A stretch of DNA of 64,000 nucleotides from an uncultured Eubacterium sp. Its GTDB lineage: Bacteria > Bacillota > Clostridia > Lachnospirales > CAG-274. The notes beneath the pieces were generated by a model, which saw nothing but the letters and a program-made list of their open reading frames with translations, did no database searches and was not told where the DNA came from. Below are positions 54,344 through 62,555 of the stretch, one piece after another (the first letter of the stretch is position 1; each line of letters starts with the position of its first letter). The translations under genes were made by a program, and so were the position numbers. The stretch is taken from assembly GCA_900551755.1 (NCBI GenBank), contig URXK01000003.1, positions 62,001 to 126,000 of the forward strand, written 5' to 3'.

Positions 54344-54453
54344 CTTTGCGAAATATGTAATCTTTTACAATTATTTTTTGATTGAAAGTTTAGCATATTT
54401 ATTTTTATCGTGTTATGATTAGTATATAAAACCATATACTTAGGAGGATAATA

Positions 54454-55263
54454 ATGAGTGAAGTAATTGTTGTAACATCAGGAAAAGGTGGCGTTGGCAA
54501 AACAACTGTTTCAGCTAATATTGGCACAGGCTTAGCCATAGCTGGCAAAAAAGTTGTGTTGCTTGATGCAGATATTGGATTAAGAAATCTCGATGTTGTT
54601 ATGGGACTTGAAAACAGGGTTATTTATGACCTTGTTAATGTTATTGAGGGTACTTGCAGACTTAAACAAGCATTAGTTCGTGACAAAAGATATGAAGGCC
54701 TTTATCTCTTGCCTGCAGCCCAGACAAGAGATAAAAGTGCCGTCAATCCTGAACAAATGCAAAAATTGTGTGCTAGTATTTTAGAAGAAGGCTTTGATTA
54801 TGTTATAATTGACTGCCCTGCTGGTATTGAGCAAGGCTTTAAAAATGCCATTGCTGGAGCTGATAAGGCAATCGTTGTCACAACTCCAGAGATTTCAGCC
54901 GTTAGAGATGCTGACAGAATAATTGGTATGCTTGAAGCTAACGGTCTTATGAATTCAAAGCTAATTTTAAACAGAATAAGAGTTGATATGGTAGCTAGAA
55001 ATGAAATGATGTCACTTGAAGATGTTGAAGAAATTTTGGCTATTGATACATTAGGCATTATTCCTGATGATGAAAGTATCGTTATATCAACTAACAAAGG
55101 TGAACCGGCTGTCACAAACACAGACTCATTAGCTGGTGAAGCCTATCAAAATATTGTCAAGAGAATATTAGGCGAAAATGTGCCTTTAATGGAGCTTATG
55201 CCTGCAACAAGAACCTCCCTATTTGACAAACTATTTAGTTGGTTACACAAGGATAAGGAGTGA
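54454..55263 (+). CDS. minD: Septum-site ATPase MinD
   Basis: A 269-residue ParA-type ATPase. The deviant Walker A is SGKGGVGKTTVSANIG, followed by LDADIGLRNLDVVMGLENRV and the amphipathic C-terminal membrane helix SLFDKLFSWLHKDKE. It cycles on the membrane with MinE and normally recruits MinC. minC, which commonly precedes minD in clostridia, is absent: only 110 noncoding bases separate PBP2 from minD. These include a small perfect hairpin (AGTATAT/ATATACT) just before the GGAGG site. Confidence 0.95.
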   Translation: MSEVIVVTSGKGGVGKTTVSANIGTGLAIAGKKVVLLDADIGLRNLDVVMGLENRVIYDLVNVIEGTCRLKQALVRDKRYEGLYLLPAAQTRDKSAVNPEQMQKLCASILEEGFDYVIIDCPAGIEQGFKNAIAGADKAIVVTTPEISAVRDADRIIGMLEANGLMNSKLILNRIRVDMVARNEMMSLEDVEEILAIDTLGIIPDDESIVISTNKGEPAVTNTDSLAGEAYQNIVKRILGENVPLMELMPATRTSLFDKLFSWLHKDKE

Positions 55264-55267
55264 TATT

Positions 55268-55504
55268 ATGTACGATAATAATTCTTCTGGTTCTATAGCT
55301 AAGGATAGACTAAAGTATATTTTGTTAAAGGATAAGGTTTCTTGCACTAAGGAAACTCTTGATATGTTAAAACAAGATATTGTAGAAATTATATCAAATT
55401 ACATAGATATAGATAAATACAATACTAAATTAACATTTGAACAAAAATCTGATGTATCTTATGTTAATATTAAAATACCATTAATAAAAGACAGGATGAA
55501 ATAA
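55268..55504 (+). CDS. minE: Cell division topological specificity factor MinE
   Basis: A 78-residue MinE with the anti-MinCD helix around IAKDRLKYILLKDKVSC and the C-terminal topological domain (MLKQDIVEIISNYIDIDK). The ATG at 55268 follows AAGGAG by 7 bases and is preferred to the longer frame starting inside minD. It stimulates MinD ATPase to produce oscillation or a gradient. Confidence 0.92.
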   Translation: MYDNNSSGSIAKDRLKYILLKDKVSCTKETLDMLKQDIVEIISNYIDIDKYNTKLTFEQKSDVSYVNIKIPLIKDRMK

Positions 55505-56620
55505 ATGAACAAAAAAGTTTATAATCTTGATTTTGTACTTATTTTCTGCGTTTTAGCAATATCTGTATTTGGTATTATTACCATAGGAAGTGCAACTAAA
55601 ATAAATGTCAATGGTATACAAGGCAAGTTTTTAAACCAGATTTTATGGCTTATAACTGGTGTATTTTTAATGGCTTTATTTGCTTTTATTGATTACAAAA
55701 AACTTTGTAAACTATATATTCCTATGTATGTTTTAAATTTAATTTTGCTAGTTTTAGTTCTTGCAATAGGTAGCGAGGACAATGGTGTTAAAAGATGGAT
55801 ATTCGGTATTCAGCCTTCTGAATTCGCAAAAATATTTATTATAATTTATTTAGCAAAATTTATTGACAAATTCAAAGAAAAGATTAATAATATAAATATA
55901 ATATTGCTTGCAGGTGTATCAGTAGCCGTACCCTTGTTACTGATAAAAATTCAGCCTTCTTTATCTGCCAGTCTTGTTTTGTTGGCAATATTTGTAACTG
56001 AATTGTTCTTAGGCAACATTGCAGGCAAATATATTAAAATCGTTTTGTTAATCGTTGTGCCAATTATTCTTATTGTCTATTTTGATGCTCTCAGCTCATC
56101 ACATAGAATATTAAGTACATTTATGACAGATTATCAGATTAAAAGAGTTGTAGACTATGTACACTCTGACTTTTCTAGTCCTACCTTCTACCAAACTAAA
56201 AACTCTATTTGGGCTATTGGTTCTGGTCAATTAACTGGTAAAGGACTTTTTAAGGGTACAATAAATCAGTTAAGCTATTTGCCTGAATCCCATAACGACT
56301 TTATTTTCTCAGTAATTGGCGAGGAATTTGGTTTTATAGGGTGCTTAGCTGTTTTAATATTTATGTTTATTATTATAAGCAAATGTATTAACATTGCCGT
56401 TAATTCAGAAGAATACTTAGGAACTCTTGTTGCTGGTGGTGTTGCCGGTATGCTTGCCTTTCAAACTTTTGTAAATATCGGTGTTGCTACAGGATTGTTA
56501 CCAAATACTGGTATGCCCTTTCCTTTTTTAAGCTACGGTGGTAGCTCAATGTGGGCAAATATGATTGCCATTGGTTTGGTACTAAATGTAGGTATTAACA
56601 GGCAAAAAAATATTTTCTAG
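55505..56620 (+). CDS. rodA: Rod-shape SEDS glycosyltransferase RodA
   Basis: A 371-residue polytopic SEDS protein with about ten membrane segments that polymerises glycan strands with PBP2. Conserved features are GVKRWIFGIQPSEFAKI, the extracellular loop with GSGQLTGKGLFKGT and LPESHNDFIFSVIGEEFGFIG, and the C-terminal LLPNTGMPFPFLSYGGSSM. RodA rather than FtsW is favoured by operon context. It starts immediately after the minE stop. Confidence 0.93.
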   Translation: MNKKVYNLDFVLIFCVLAISVFGIITIGSATKINVNGIQGKFLNQILWLITGVFLMALFAFIDYKKLCKLYIPMYVLNLILLVLVLAIGSEDNGVKRWIFGIQPSEFAKIFIIIYLAKFIDKFKEKINNINIILLAGVSVAVPLLLIKIQPSLSASLVLLAIFVTELFLGNIAGKYIKIVLLIVVPIILIVYFDALSSSHRILSTFMTDYQIKRVVDYVHSDFSSPTFYQTKNSIWAIGSGQLTGKGLFKGTINQLSYLPESHNDFIFSVIGEEFGFIGCLAVLIFMFIIISKCINIAVNSEEYLGTLVAGGVAGMLAFQTFVNIGVATGLLPNTGMPFPFLSYGGSSMWANMIAIGLVLNVGINRQKNIF

Positions 56621-56630
56621 GGGTGATTAA

Positions 56631-57047
56631 ATGAACATAGCTTTAGTTGCAAATGATAGTAAAAAAACTTTAATGGAAAATCTATGTATTGCTTACAGAC
56701 ATATTTTTATCAAACACGATTTGTATGCAACAGGTACTACAGGTCAGCTTATTGAAGATACATCTAACTTGCCAGTTCATAAATACTTAGCTGGAGATTT
56801 AGGTGGCGAACAACAGTTAGCTTCTCAAATTAGTAATAACGAAATTGACCTTGTAATATTTTTAAGAGATACTACCTACCCTGCTAAGCCTGCTTCTATT
56901 GGTTCAGCAGATTTTAGTTCAGCTCTTAGACTATGCGATATGCATAATATTCCATTAGCAACTAACCTTGCCACTGCTGAGGCATTGTTACTTGCACTCG
57001 ACAGAGGTGACCTCGACTGGCGAAATCTGGTGAGAAATAACGGATAA
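56631..57047 (+). CDS. mgsA: Methylglyoxal synthase
   Basis: A 138-residue enzyme converting dihydroxyacetone phosphate to methylglyoxal and phosphate. The phosphate site ATGTTGQLI, the catalytic aspartate region GDLGGEQQLASQI and LVIFLRDTTYPAKP match the family. It is often the last gene of this clostridial shape operon. Methylglyoxal is a reactive aldehyde, and the aldo/keto reductases and alcohol dehydrogenase farther right could act on such compounds (inference). Confidence 0.94.
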   Translation: MNIALVANDSKKTLMENLCIAYRHIFIKHDLYATGTTGQLIEDTSNLPVHKYLAGDLGGEQQLASQISNNEIDLVIFLRDTTYPAKPASIGSADFSSALRLCDMHNIPLATNLATAEALLLALDRGDLDWRNLVRNNG

Positions 57048-57316
57048 TGCTTTACTTAAATATTTATTATGTTGTTTTAAATGTCATTCTATTTATTTTA
57101 ATGGGAGCAGATAAATTATTCGCTATTTTTCACAAACATAGGATAAAAGAAGCCACACTTCTATCACTTTCTTTATTAGGAGGCAGCTTGTGTGGCTTTT
57201 TTGGTATGCTTATTTTTCACCACAAAATAAGAAAACATTACTTTCTAATTGTTTTCTTAATATCAACTATTACACATATTATACTGTATGTAAATTTACT
57301 AGAAAATCAATTTTAA
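57047..57316 (+). CDS. DUF1294 family small membrane protein
   Basis: An 89-residue protein with three membrane segments. The family signature is present: MGADKLFAIFHKHRIKEATLLSLSLLGGSLCGFFGMLIFHHK. Function is unknown. It overlaps the mgsA stop by one base (TAATG) and ends the plus-strand operon before a hairpin. Confidence 0.88.
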   Translation: MLYLNIYYVVLNVILFILMGADKLFAIFHKHRIKEATLLSLSLLGGSLCGFFGMLIFHHKIRKHYFLIVFLISTITHIILYVNLLENQF

Positions 57317-57326
57317 TCATAAAAAA

Positions 57327-57360
57327 CCTTGAACCACATTTTTATGATTCAAGGCTTTTC
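57327..57360. terminator. Bidirectional terminator between DUF1294 and DUF4405 genes
   Basis: CCTTGAA/TTCAAGG stem (57327-57333 and 57348-57354) followed by CTTTTCTTT on the plus strand and preceded by AAAAAA for minus-strand termination. An alternative ATCATAAAAA/TTTTTATGAT stem overlaps it. Confidence 0.7.
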
Positions 57361-57361
57361 T

Positions 57362-57997
57362 TTATGCTTTACTCTTTTTTAATATACTAGATATGTAATA
57401 TCCCAACATAGCAAATAAAATCATTATAGCTGTATAATCAATAATAAACTTAAATATATTTTCATCTGTATCAAAGAAAGCAAATTTATTGATTAATAAC
57501 ATATATGACCATATTTTTCTTGTTAAAAAAGTATATACTCCGTACAAAGCAACAGCTATAATTACAAAAATATACTTTCTATTTTTATTTATTATTTGTC
57601 CTAAGTGCATACCTAAGTGAAATGACATAAGTATGTATTCCCAATAGGATAATGACAAGTGAATTAATCTTGAAATACTGTTGCCAAAATTTAAGTTTAA
57701 AAATTTAAAAGCATATTCCGACATAATTATTCCACTAACCATTAGTAATATCATTATAATTAATATTGATATATTTATAAATGTACTTAAAATTCTATAG
57801 GGTGTATATTTTCCTTTAAATAATACTTTATACCATTTAATATTTAGGTAGTTATGAATTATAAAAAGTATAAACATAGCTATTCCAGCATATTCGTGAT
57901 ATGCCCTGCCTACAAGTTGGTACCCCATAATAGTAATAAGCAAAATAGGCATAGCAATATCAACAAATATTCGTATTTTTTTCTTTCTATTATTCAT
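57362..57997 (-). CDS. DUF4405 membrane protein (cytochrome b561-like)
   Basis: A 211-residue protein with about five membrane segments. Histidines occur at regular positions near segment ends (YHEYAG, IHNYLN, IHLSLS, HLGMHLG), compatible with b-type haem ligation as proposed for DUF4405 proteins. It lies 3 bases after the exported flavodoxin lipoprotein gene and is presumably in the same transcript. It could pass electrons across the membrane to the exported flavodoxins, which is inference. Confidence 0.75.
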   Translation of the reverse strand: MNNRKKKIRIFVDIAMPILLITIMGYQLVGRAYHEYAGIAMFILFIIHNYLNIKWYKVLFKGKYTPYRILSTFINISILIIMILLMVSGIIMSEYAFKFLNLNFGNSISRLIHLSLSYWEYILMSFHLGMHLGQIINKNRKYIFVIIAVALYGVYTFLTRKIWSYMLLINKFAFFDTDENIFKFIIDYTAIMILFAMLGYYISSILKKSKA

Positions 57998-58000
57998 AGC

Positions 58001-58669
58001 TTACAATACACCACTATCTTTAAGCCATTGCTCAATATTCTTCTGAGAATTTTCAACCTTTCCACCTCTAATGGCAAGTCCTTCTTTAATGTTGGCATTT
58101 GTAACTAGCTTAGACAAATCTTCTTCACTGCTACCCATACCGCTACCCTCATTAGTACATAATGGCAATATTGTTTTTCCATTAAAATCATATTCCTGCA
58201 AGAAAGTTGCTACAGCCATAGGGTATGTACCCCACCAATTTGGATAAATTAAAACAATTGTATCATAGTCTGAAATATTATCAATATGTGATGTTAAAGA
58301 AGGTCTATCGTCATTCTTCTTTTCATCAGCAGCAATATCAACGGTTTTATTATAATCAACAGGATATTTTTCATCTGTTTTAATTTCAAAAACATCGCCA
58401 CCAACTAAATTATTTACATAGTCAGCAACTAAGTGATAGTTGCCATCTACTATACTAGCTGATGATATTCCGTCAACATCGTCATTTTCAACATTAGACG
58501 CCCAAAAAAAATATACTGTCAAAACTTTACCATTTGATGTATTTTCATTTAAACCACTTTCTTGCTCTGTAGTAATTTCTGTTGTGCTTTCTGTTGCTGT
58601 ATTACTATTGCCACAGCCACTTAAGGCTAGTATTGTTCCTAAAGCTAATATTGTTAATCCTCTTTTCAT
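58001..58669 (-). CDS. Flavodoxin-fold lipoprotein
   Basis: About 222 residues. A lipoprotein signal peptide ends in the lipobox LSGC near residue 18, followed by an Asn/Thr/Glu-rich spacer, then a flavodoxin (PF12682-type) domain from about residue 45. Conserved blocks are YPVDYNKTVDIAADEKKND, LIYPNWWGTYPMAVATFL and PLCTNEGSGMGSSEEDL. The phosphate-binding loop (YFFWASNVENDD) departs from the usual TGxT pattern, so FMN affinity is uncertain. The ATG at 58669 has GAGG 9 bases upstream. Cell-surface anchoring is unusual for flavodoxins. Confidence 0.85.
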   Translation of the reverse strand: MKRGLTILALGTILALSGCGNSNTATESTTEITTEQESGLNENTSNGKVLTVYFFWASNVENDDVDGISSASIVDGNYHLVADYVNNLVGGDVFEIKTDEKYPVDYNKTVDIAADEKKNDDRPSLTSHIDNISDYDTIVLIYPNWWGTYPMAVATFLQEYDFNGKTILPLCTNEGSGMGSSEEDLSKLVTNANIKEGLAIRGGKVENSQKNIEQWLKDSGVL

Positions 58670-58680
58670 TAAATAACACC

Positions 58681-59661
58681 TCAATCCTTTATACTTTCAA
58701 TCCAATTTTCAATTTCATCTGTAGTTGTAGAAGAATTAGCTGCAAGCCCTTTCTTAATATTAGATTTTGGCAAGGCTTTCTTTAAATCACTTACACTTGA
58801 GCCTAAACCTGAACCTTGATGAGTTGAAAAAGGTACAATAGTTTTGTTTGACAAATCATAATTTTCAATAAAAGTAAACATTGCCATAGGCATTGTACCC
58901 CACCAAATAGGATAACCAATATAGATAGTATCATAATCATCTAAATTGTTAATATCAACTTTTATTTCAGGTCTTGCATTTTTCTCCTTTTCTTTGCTTG
59001 CTATATCTACAGTTTCGTTGTAATTTTCTGGATATGGAGTCACTGGTTCAACCTTTACAATGTCTGCTCCAGTAATATTCTTTATCTCATTGGCAACTCT
59101 TTCAGTTGTGCCGGTTTTAGAAAAATAAACTATTAATGACTTGCCTGTGTTTTCTGTTTTTTCAACAGTTGTTACTTCTGTAGTTGTTTCAGTTGTAGTT
59201 TCAACAGTTGTTTCATTGTTTTTATAAGTAACTAGTATGGTTTTGTTATCATTATCCCAAGTCACATCATAACCAAAACTTTCTGCAATAAATCTTGCAG
59301 GCAACATAGTTCTGCCATTTAAAATAACAGGTGCTGTATCAAGAGTTTTCTCCTCATTATTTAAGTAAGCTGTTGTGCTATCTATTGTAAGTTTTATTGC
59401 AACATTTTCTTTTGTAATTGTTACAGTTTTATCAGTATGATCCCAATCAACATCTGCTCCCATAGCCTCTGACATTCCTCTTACAGGAATAAGTGTTCTG
59501 CCATTAATAATAACAGGTGCTGTATCAAGCTGTACTTCATTTTCTCCTACTGTCATAGTATTATTATTAATTTTAAATAAAATATCACTTGCACCAAAAG
59601 CAGTAATAAGTGTATTAAAAACTAAAAGTAAAGTTAGTATTATTGATATAAATTTTCTCAT
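58681..59661 (-). CDS. Exported stalk-domain (copper amine oxidase N-like) plus flavodoxin fusion
   Basis: A 326-residue exported protein. A signal peptide covers about residues 1-23. Two halves of a copper-amine-oxidase-N-like stalk domain follow (NGRTLIPVRGMSEAMG and NGRTMLPARFIAESFGYDVTW), then a Thr/Glu-rich linker (about 155-175). A complete flavodoxin domain comes last, with the canonical FMN phosphate loop YFSKTGTTERVA, then IGYPIWWGTMPMAMFTF and STHQGSGLGSS. The stalk domain usually positions proteins in the clostridial wall. It is immediately upstream of the flavodoxin lipoprotein gene. Confidence 0.88.
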   Translation of the reverse strand: MRKFISIILTLLLVFNTLITAFGASDILFKINNNTMTVGENEVQLDTAPVIINGRTLIPVRGMSEAMGADVDWDHTDKTVTITKENVAIKLTIDSTTAYLNNEEKTLDTAPVILNGRTMLPARFIAESFGYDVTWDNDNKTILVTYKNNETTVETTTETTTEVTTVEKTENTGKSLIVYFSKTGTTERVANEIKNITGADIVKVEPVTPYPENYNETVDIASKEKEKNARPEIKVDINNLDDYDTIYIGYPIWWGTMPMAMFTFIENYDLSNKTIVPFSTHQGSGLGSSVSDLKKALPKSNIKKGLAANSSTTTDEIENWIESIKD

Positions 59662-59727
59662 ATTGTACCTCCTTTATTCATAAATAATATGCTATATTTA
59701 CATCTACAATTTAAGTATTATATATAA

Positions 59728-59826
59728 AAATGGAAACAAAGAATAAATTTATTTGTGAATATATATTAAAAAGGGGGAGGAATAGTACATATAACAAAAG
59801 ATTAATATTATTCAATGTTTCCATTT
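59728..59826. repeat. 11-bp inverted repeat pair flanking a 77-base spacer
   Basis: AAATGGAAACA (59728-59738) and TGTTTCCATTT (59816-59826) are perfect inverted copies. They bracket noncoding DNA between the stalk-flavodoxin gene and the pseudogene. This may be a degenerate insertion element or an operator pair. The 59662-59835 stretch otherwise holds no gene that I can support. Confidence 0.4.
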
Positions 59827-59835
59827 CTAGTCAAA

Positions 59836-60068
59836 TTATTTACTGTTATCGTCATAAACAGTATTTATAGCATTAAGAGCATTTAGTGTTCTAGGATAAC
59901 CTATGTAAGGTATAATATCAGTTCACTATCAACCTATTTTTCCATTGTTACATAATTTGCACCATTTCTAAGTTCAGTAGTTTTTATATTATCCTTAGCA
60001 AAAGCATTTAAAGGCATTGCTGAAATAATTAATGCTGTTGATAACAAAATGCTTATTGATTTTTTCAT
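59836..60068 (-). pseudogene. Remnant of an exported carboxymuconolactone decarboxylase family gene
   Basis: An ATG at 60068 behind GGAGG opens a clear signal peptide (KKSISILLSTALIISAMPLNAFA) and about 20 mature residues before a TAG at 59936-59934. Downstream, in another frame, the sequence reads DIIPYIGYPRTLNALNAIN, the C-terminal signature of carboxymuconolactone decarboxylase/AhpD-like proteins, and ends in a normal TAA at 59838-59836. Most of the catalytic domain is missing, so the gene suffered an internal deletion with frame disruption. It sits 16 bases after the FMN-reductase gene and was probably a member of the redox operon. Confidence 0.75.
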
Positions 60069-60084
60069 TGCTTTACCTCCAAAA

Positions 60085-60723
60085 TTATCTTACAAAATTA
60101 GTAAACACAGGTGTTTCCTTTTTAGGCATTTCAACGCCGTTTTTCAGTGCTACTTCCTTACATTTAAGCATAAATGCCATATTTCTTCCTAAAACTCTCA
60201 TTGTGTAAAGACCTTCTTTATCTTCTGCCACCTCATCAGCCTTAGCTCCGTGCACCATATTCCAATATCTAGAGGACACAACAGGCATTTCTTGTATTGT
60301 AAAGTATTTATTTATTTGGTCAAATGTTGCAGTTGTACCAGCTCGTCTTGCAGATATTACACAGGCAGCAGGCTTCATATAAAAAGTTTCATTTCCTCTG
60401 CCACACAAGTCTGAATAAAATAATCTATCCATAAATGCTGTCATATTACCACCGGCTGCTCCATAGTGAACCGGTGTGCCAAAAACAAAACCATCACATT
60501 GTTGAGCTATTTTTCTAAACTCATTTACACTATCGTCAAATACACAATTTCCAGTTTTTATGCAAGCCTTGCAAGCTATGCAACCACCAATAGGTTTATT
60601 GCCTATCCAAAATATTTCAGTATCAATACCCTCCTCATTTAATGTTTTTGCCACTTCCTTTAAAGCAGTGTAGGTGCAACCGTTTTTATGAGGAGAACCA
60701 TTTACAAGAGCTACCTTCATCAT
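60085..60723 (-). CDS. Flavodoxin-family NAD(P)H-dependent oxidoreductase (iron-sulfur flavoprotein-like)
   Basis: A 212-residue cytoplasmic flavoprotein starting KVALVNGSPHKNGCTYTAL, the FMN phosphate loop of the NADPH-dependent FMN reductase family. A cysteine cluster GGCIACKACIKTGNCVFDD (about residues 46-64) could ligate an iron-sulfur centre. A GTPVHYGAAGGNMTAFMDRLFY segment follows. It lies between the iron alcohol dehydrogenase gene and the pseudogene. Starts at 60723 and 60720 are equivalent, with GGAGG upstream. Confidence 0.88.
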   Translation of the reverse strand: MMKVALVNGSPHKNGCTYTALKEVAKTLNEEGIDTEIFWIGNKPIGGCIACKACIKTGNCVFDDSVNEFRKIAQQCDGFVFGTPVHYGAAGGNMTAFMDRLFYSDLCGRGNETFYMKPAACVISARRAGTTATFDQINKYFTIQEMPVVSSRYWNMVHGAKADEVAEDKEGLYTMRVLGRNMAFMLKCKEVALKNGVEMPKKETPVFTNFVR

Positions 60724-60745
60724 ATTACCTCCAAAATTTATGCTA

Positions 60746-61903
60746 TTAATAACATTCTTCTAAAATTTCATATATTTCGTCAGCTGTTAGCTTTTTGCAA
60801 CAACCTGCTGTTATATTTGTACTATCAGCAACAGCCCTAAAACAGCTCATATCATTTATACCCATTTTTCTAAAACTTGTAGGAAGTCCTATTTCCTTTA
60901 TAAATTCAGTAAGTTTATTAATACCCATAACTGCAACTTCAACATTAGGCAAATCTTCATTTATGCCCCACACAACTTTGGCAAATCTAGCAAACTTGCC
61001 AATATTTTCTGAATAAATGTGGCTATACAAAACAGGGTGAATAACAGCCAAACCTTGACCGTGGTTGCAGTCAGTATAAGCACCTAGCTGATGTTCTATC
61101 TGATGTGCCTGAAAATCAGTTACCTTGCCAAGTTTTAACAATCCATTTTCTGCCATTGCTGAATCCCACATAAGCTCACTTCTTGCCTCAATGTCATTAG
61201 GATTTTTAACAAGCTGTCTAATATTATGAATAACATTTTTCATAACAGACTCATTAATTTCATCTGAAATAAATGTTTCAGCAGGTGTGCCAAAATATGT
61301 TTCCATACAATGACTTAATGTATCAAAAGCACCAGATATAACCTGTTTAAAAGGTACTGACAATGTGTAATAAGGGTCAAGAACAGCAAAATCAGCGTGA
61401 GCAGCAAATATACCTGCCTTAATCTTTTTTTCTTCATTTGTTATAACAGCACCGGCGTTCATTTCAGCTCCTGTGCCTGATGCAGTAACTACAGCACCCA
61501 TTTTAAGCATATTGTTAGGTAATGTTTTCTTTTCAAAAATCATATCCCATATATCTTCATCAGTAACAGCTTGTGCTGCCACTACCTTGCAACAGTCAAT
61601 TACAGAACCACCACCAACAGCAAGTATAAAATCAACATTGTTATCCTTTGCTATTTTTGCACCCTCTTGTACTTTTTTGTAAGTAGGGTTTGACATTATG
61701 CCAGAAAATTCAACTACATTTTTGTTAGCTGATGAAAGTAATTCCATAATTTCATCATATATGCCATTTTTCTTTATTGAACCACCACCGTAAGCAAGCA
61801 TAACATTTTTGCCAATATTACAAAGCTCAATATCTAAGGCTTTTTTACAAGCACCTTTGCCAAAATAAACTTTTGTTGGATAACTAAAAACAAAATCTCT
61901 CAT
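60746..61903 (-). CDS. Iron-containing alcohol dehydrogenase (butanol dehydrogenase type)
   Basis: A 385-residue group III alcohol dehydrogenase. The NAD(P)-binding motif is AVGGGSVIDCCKVVAA near residue 97. Metal ligands are the aspartate and histidine in GAFDTLSHCMETYFG, then QAHQIEHQLGAYTDCNHGQGLAV. It resembles YqhD/BDH enzymes that reduce aldehydes, including toxic ones, with NADPH. It lies 13 bases after the flavin reductase gene, in a transcript starting from a MerR-type promoter. Confidence 0.92.
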   Translation of the reverse strand: MRDFVFSYPTKVYFGKGACKKALDIELCNIGKNVMLAYGGGSIKKNGIYDEIMELLSSANKNVVEFSGIMSNPTYKKVQEGAKIAKDNNVDFILAVGGGSVIDCCKVVAAQAVTDEDIWDMIFEKKTLPNNMLKMGAVVTASGTGAEMNAGAVITNEEKKIKAGIFAAHADFAVLDPYYTLSVPFKQVISGAFDTLSHCMETYFGTPAETFISDEINESVMKNVIHNIRQLVKNPNDIEARSELMWDSAMAENGLLKLGKVTDFQAHQIEHQLGAYTDCNHGQGLAVIHPVLYSHIYSENIGKFARFAKVVWGINEDLPNVEVAVMGINKLTEFIKEIGLPTSFRKMGINDMSCFRAVADSTNITAGCCKKLTADEIYEILEECY

Positions 61904-61916
61904 ATTATTTGCCTCC

Positions 61917-62471
61917 TTATTTTAATTTAAGTCCGTCTTTAAAGGCGTTGCCAACACTATCTCCTAATTTATAATATTTTGAGTGAACTGTATCAAATGT
62001 AATTGGTGAAAACTTATCTAAACTAATTTCACCGTCTTCTCCTAATATTTTTTCATCAGCACTTACATTAACAATTCTGCCTATATACTTGCTTTCATCA
62101 ATAACACTAGTCAATTCACATTCTAATGTAAGTGGAAGTTCATTAATAATAGGTGCATTAACAAAATCACTCTTTGTTGTTGTAAATCCTGCCTTATTTA
62201 TTTTATCAGGTGTGTTATTAGCAGACTCAAGACCAACATAGTCGCAAGCAATAACATTTTCAACATTAGCTATACTTACAGTAAAGGCTTTAGTTTTCAA
62301 AATATTGTCAGTTGTTTTATGACTTGATAAATCTATAATAATTTCTTCTCTGCCAACAATTCCGCCCCAGGCTGCATTCATAGCATTAGGCTTACCATTT
62401 TCATCATAAGTACCTATAATCATAACTGGCTGTGGGTATAGATAAGGTTTTGCTCCAAAATTTTTTCTCAT
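61917..62471 (-). CDS. Flavin reductase family protein
   Basis: A 184-residue FMN-binding split-barrel protein. The N-terminal signature YLYPQPVMIIGTYDENGKPNAMNAAWGG and DLSSHKTTDN are typical of the flavin reductase-like family found with clostridial redox genes. It may transfer electrons from NAD(P)H to flavin or act on an unknown substrate. GGAGG lies 8 bases before the ATG. Upstream is the promoter with a 19-base spacer and a palindrome. Confidence 0.88.
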   Translation of the reverse strand: MRKNFGAKPYLYPQPVMIIGTYDENGKPNAMNAAWGGIVGREEIIIDLSSHKTTDNILKTKAFTVSIANVENVIACDYVGLESANNTPDKINKAGFTTTKSDFVNAPIINELPLTLECELTSVIDESKYIGRIVNVSADEKILGEDGEISLDKFSPITFDTVHSKYYKLGDSVGNAFKDGLKLK

Positions 62472-62516
62472 ATTAATTCCTCCTTATTTTAAACATTAAC
62501 TTAGTTATTTAAGTAA

Positions 62517-62547
62517 ATTATAAAACTTAAACTTAACTTTAAGTCAA
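62517..62547 (-). promoter_or_regulatory. MerR-type promoter with AdhR-like operator
   Basis: On the minus strand TTGACT (62547-62542) and TATAAT (62522-62517) are separated by 19 bases, the overlong spacer typical of MerR-activated promoters. The spacer holds the 18-base near-palindrome CTTAAACTTAACTTTAAG (62526-62543, plus-strand reading), with one mismatched pair. It closely resembles the CTTAAAG-N4-CTTTAAG site of the aldehyde-responsive AdhR/NmlR subfamily. It would drive the flavin reductase, alcohol dehydrogenase and FMN reductase genes. Confidence 0.8.
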
Positions 62548-62555
62548 TAGCTTTC

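Noticed and set aside
54422-54440. Small hairpin before minD as a riboswitch or terminator
   Set aside because: Only a 7-bp AT-rich stem with no T tail and no conserved aptamer features.
59730-59877. Short plus-strand ORF starting METKNKF
   Set aside because: It runs antisense over the pseudogene end, has no proper ribosome-binding site and no recognisable sequence.
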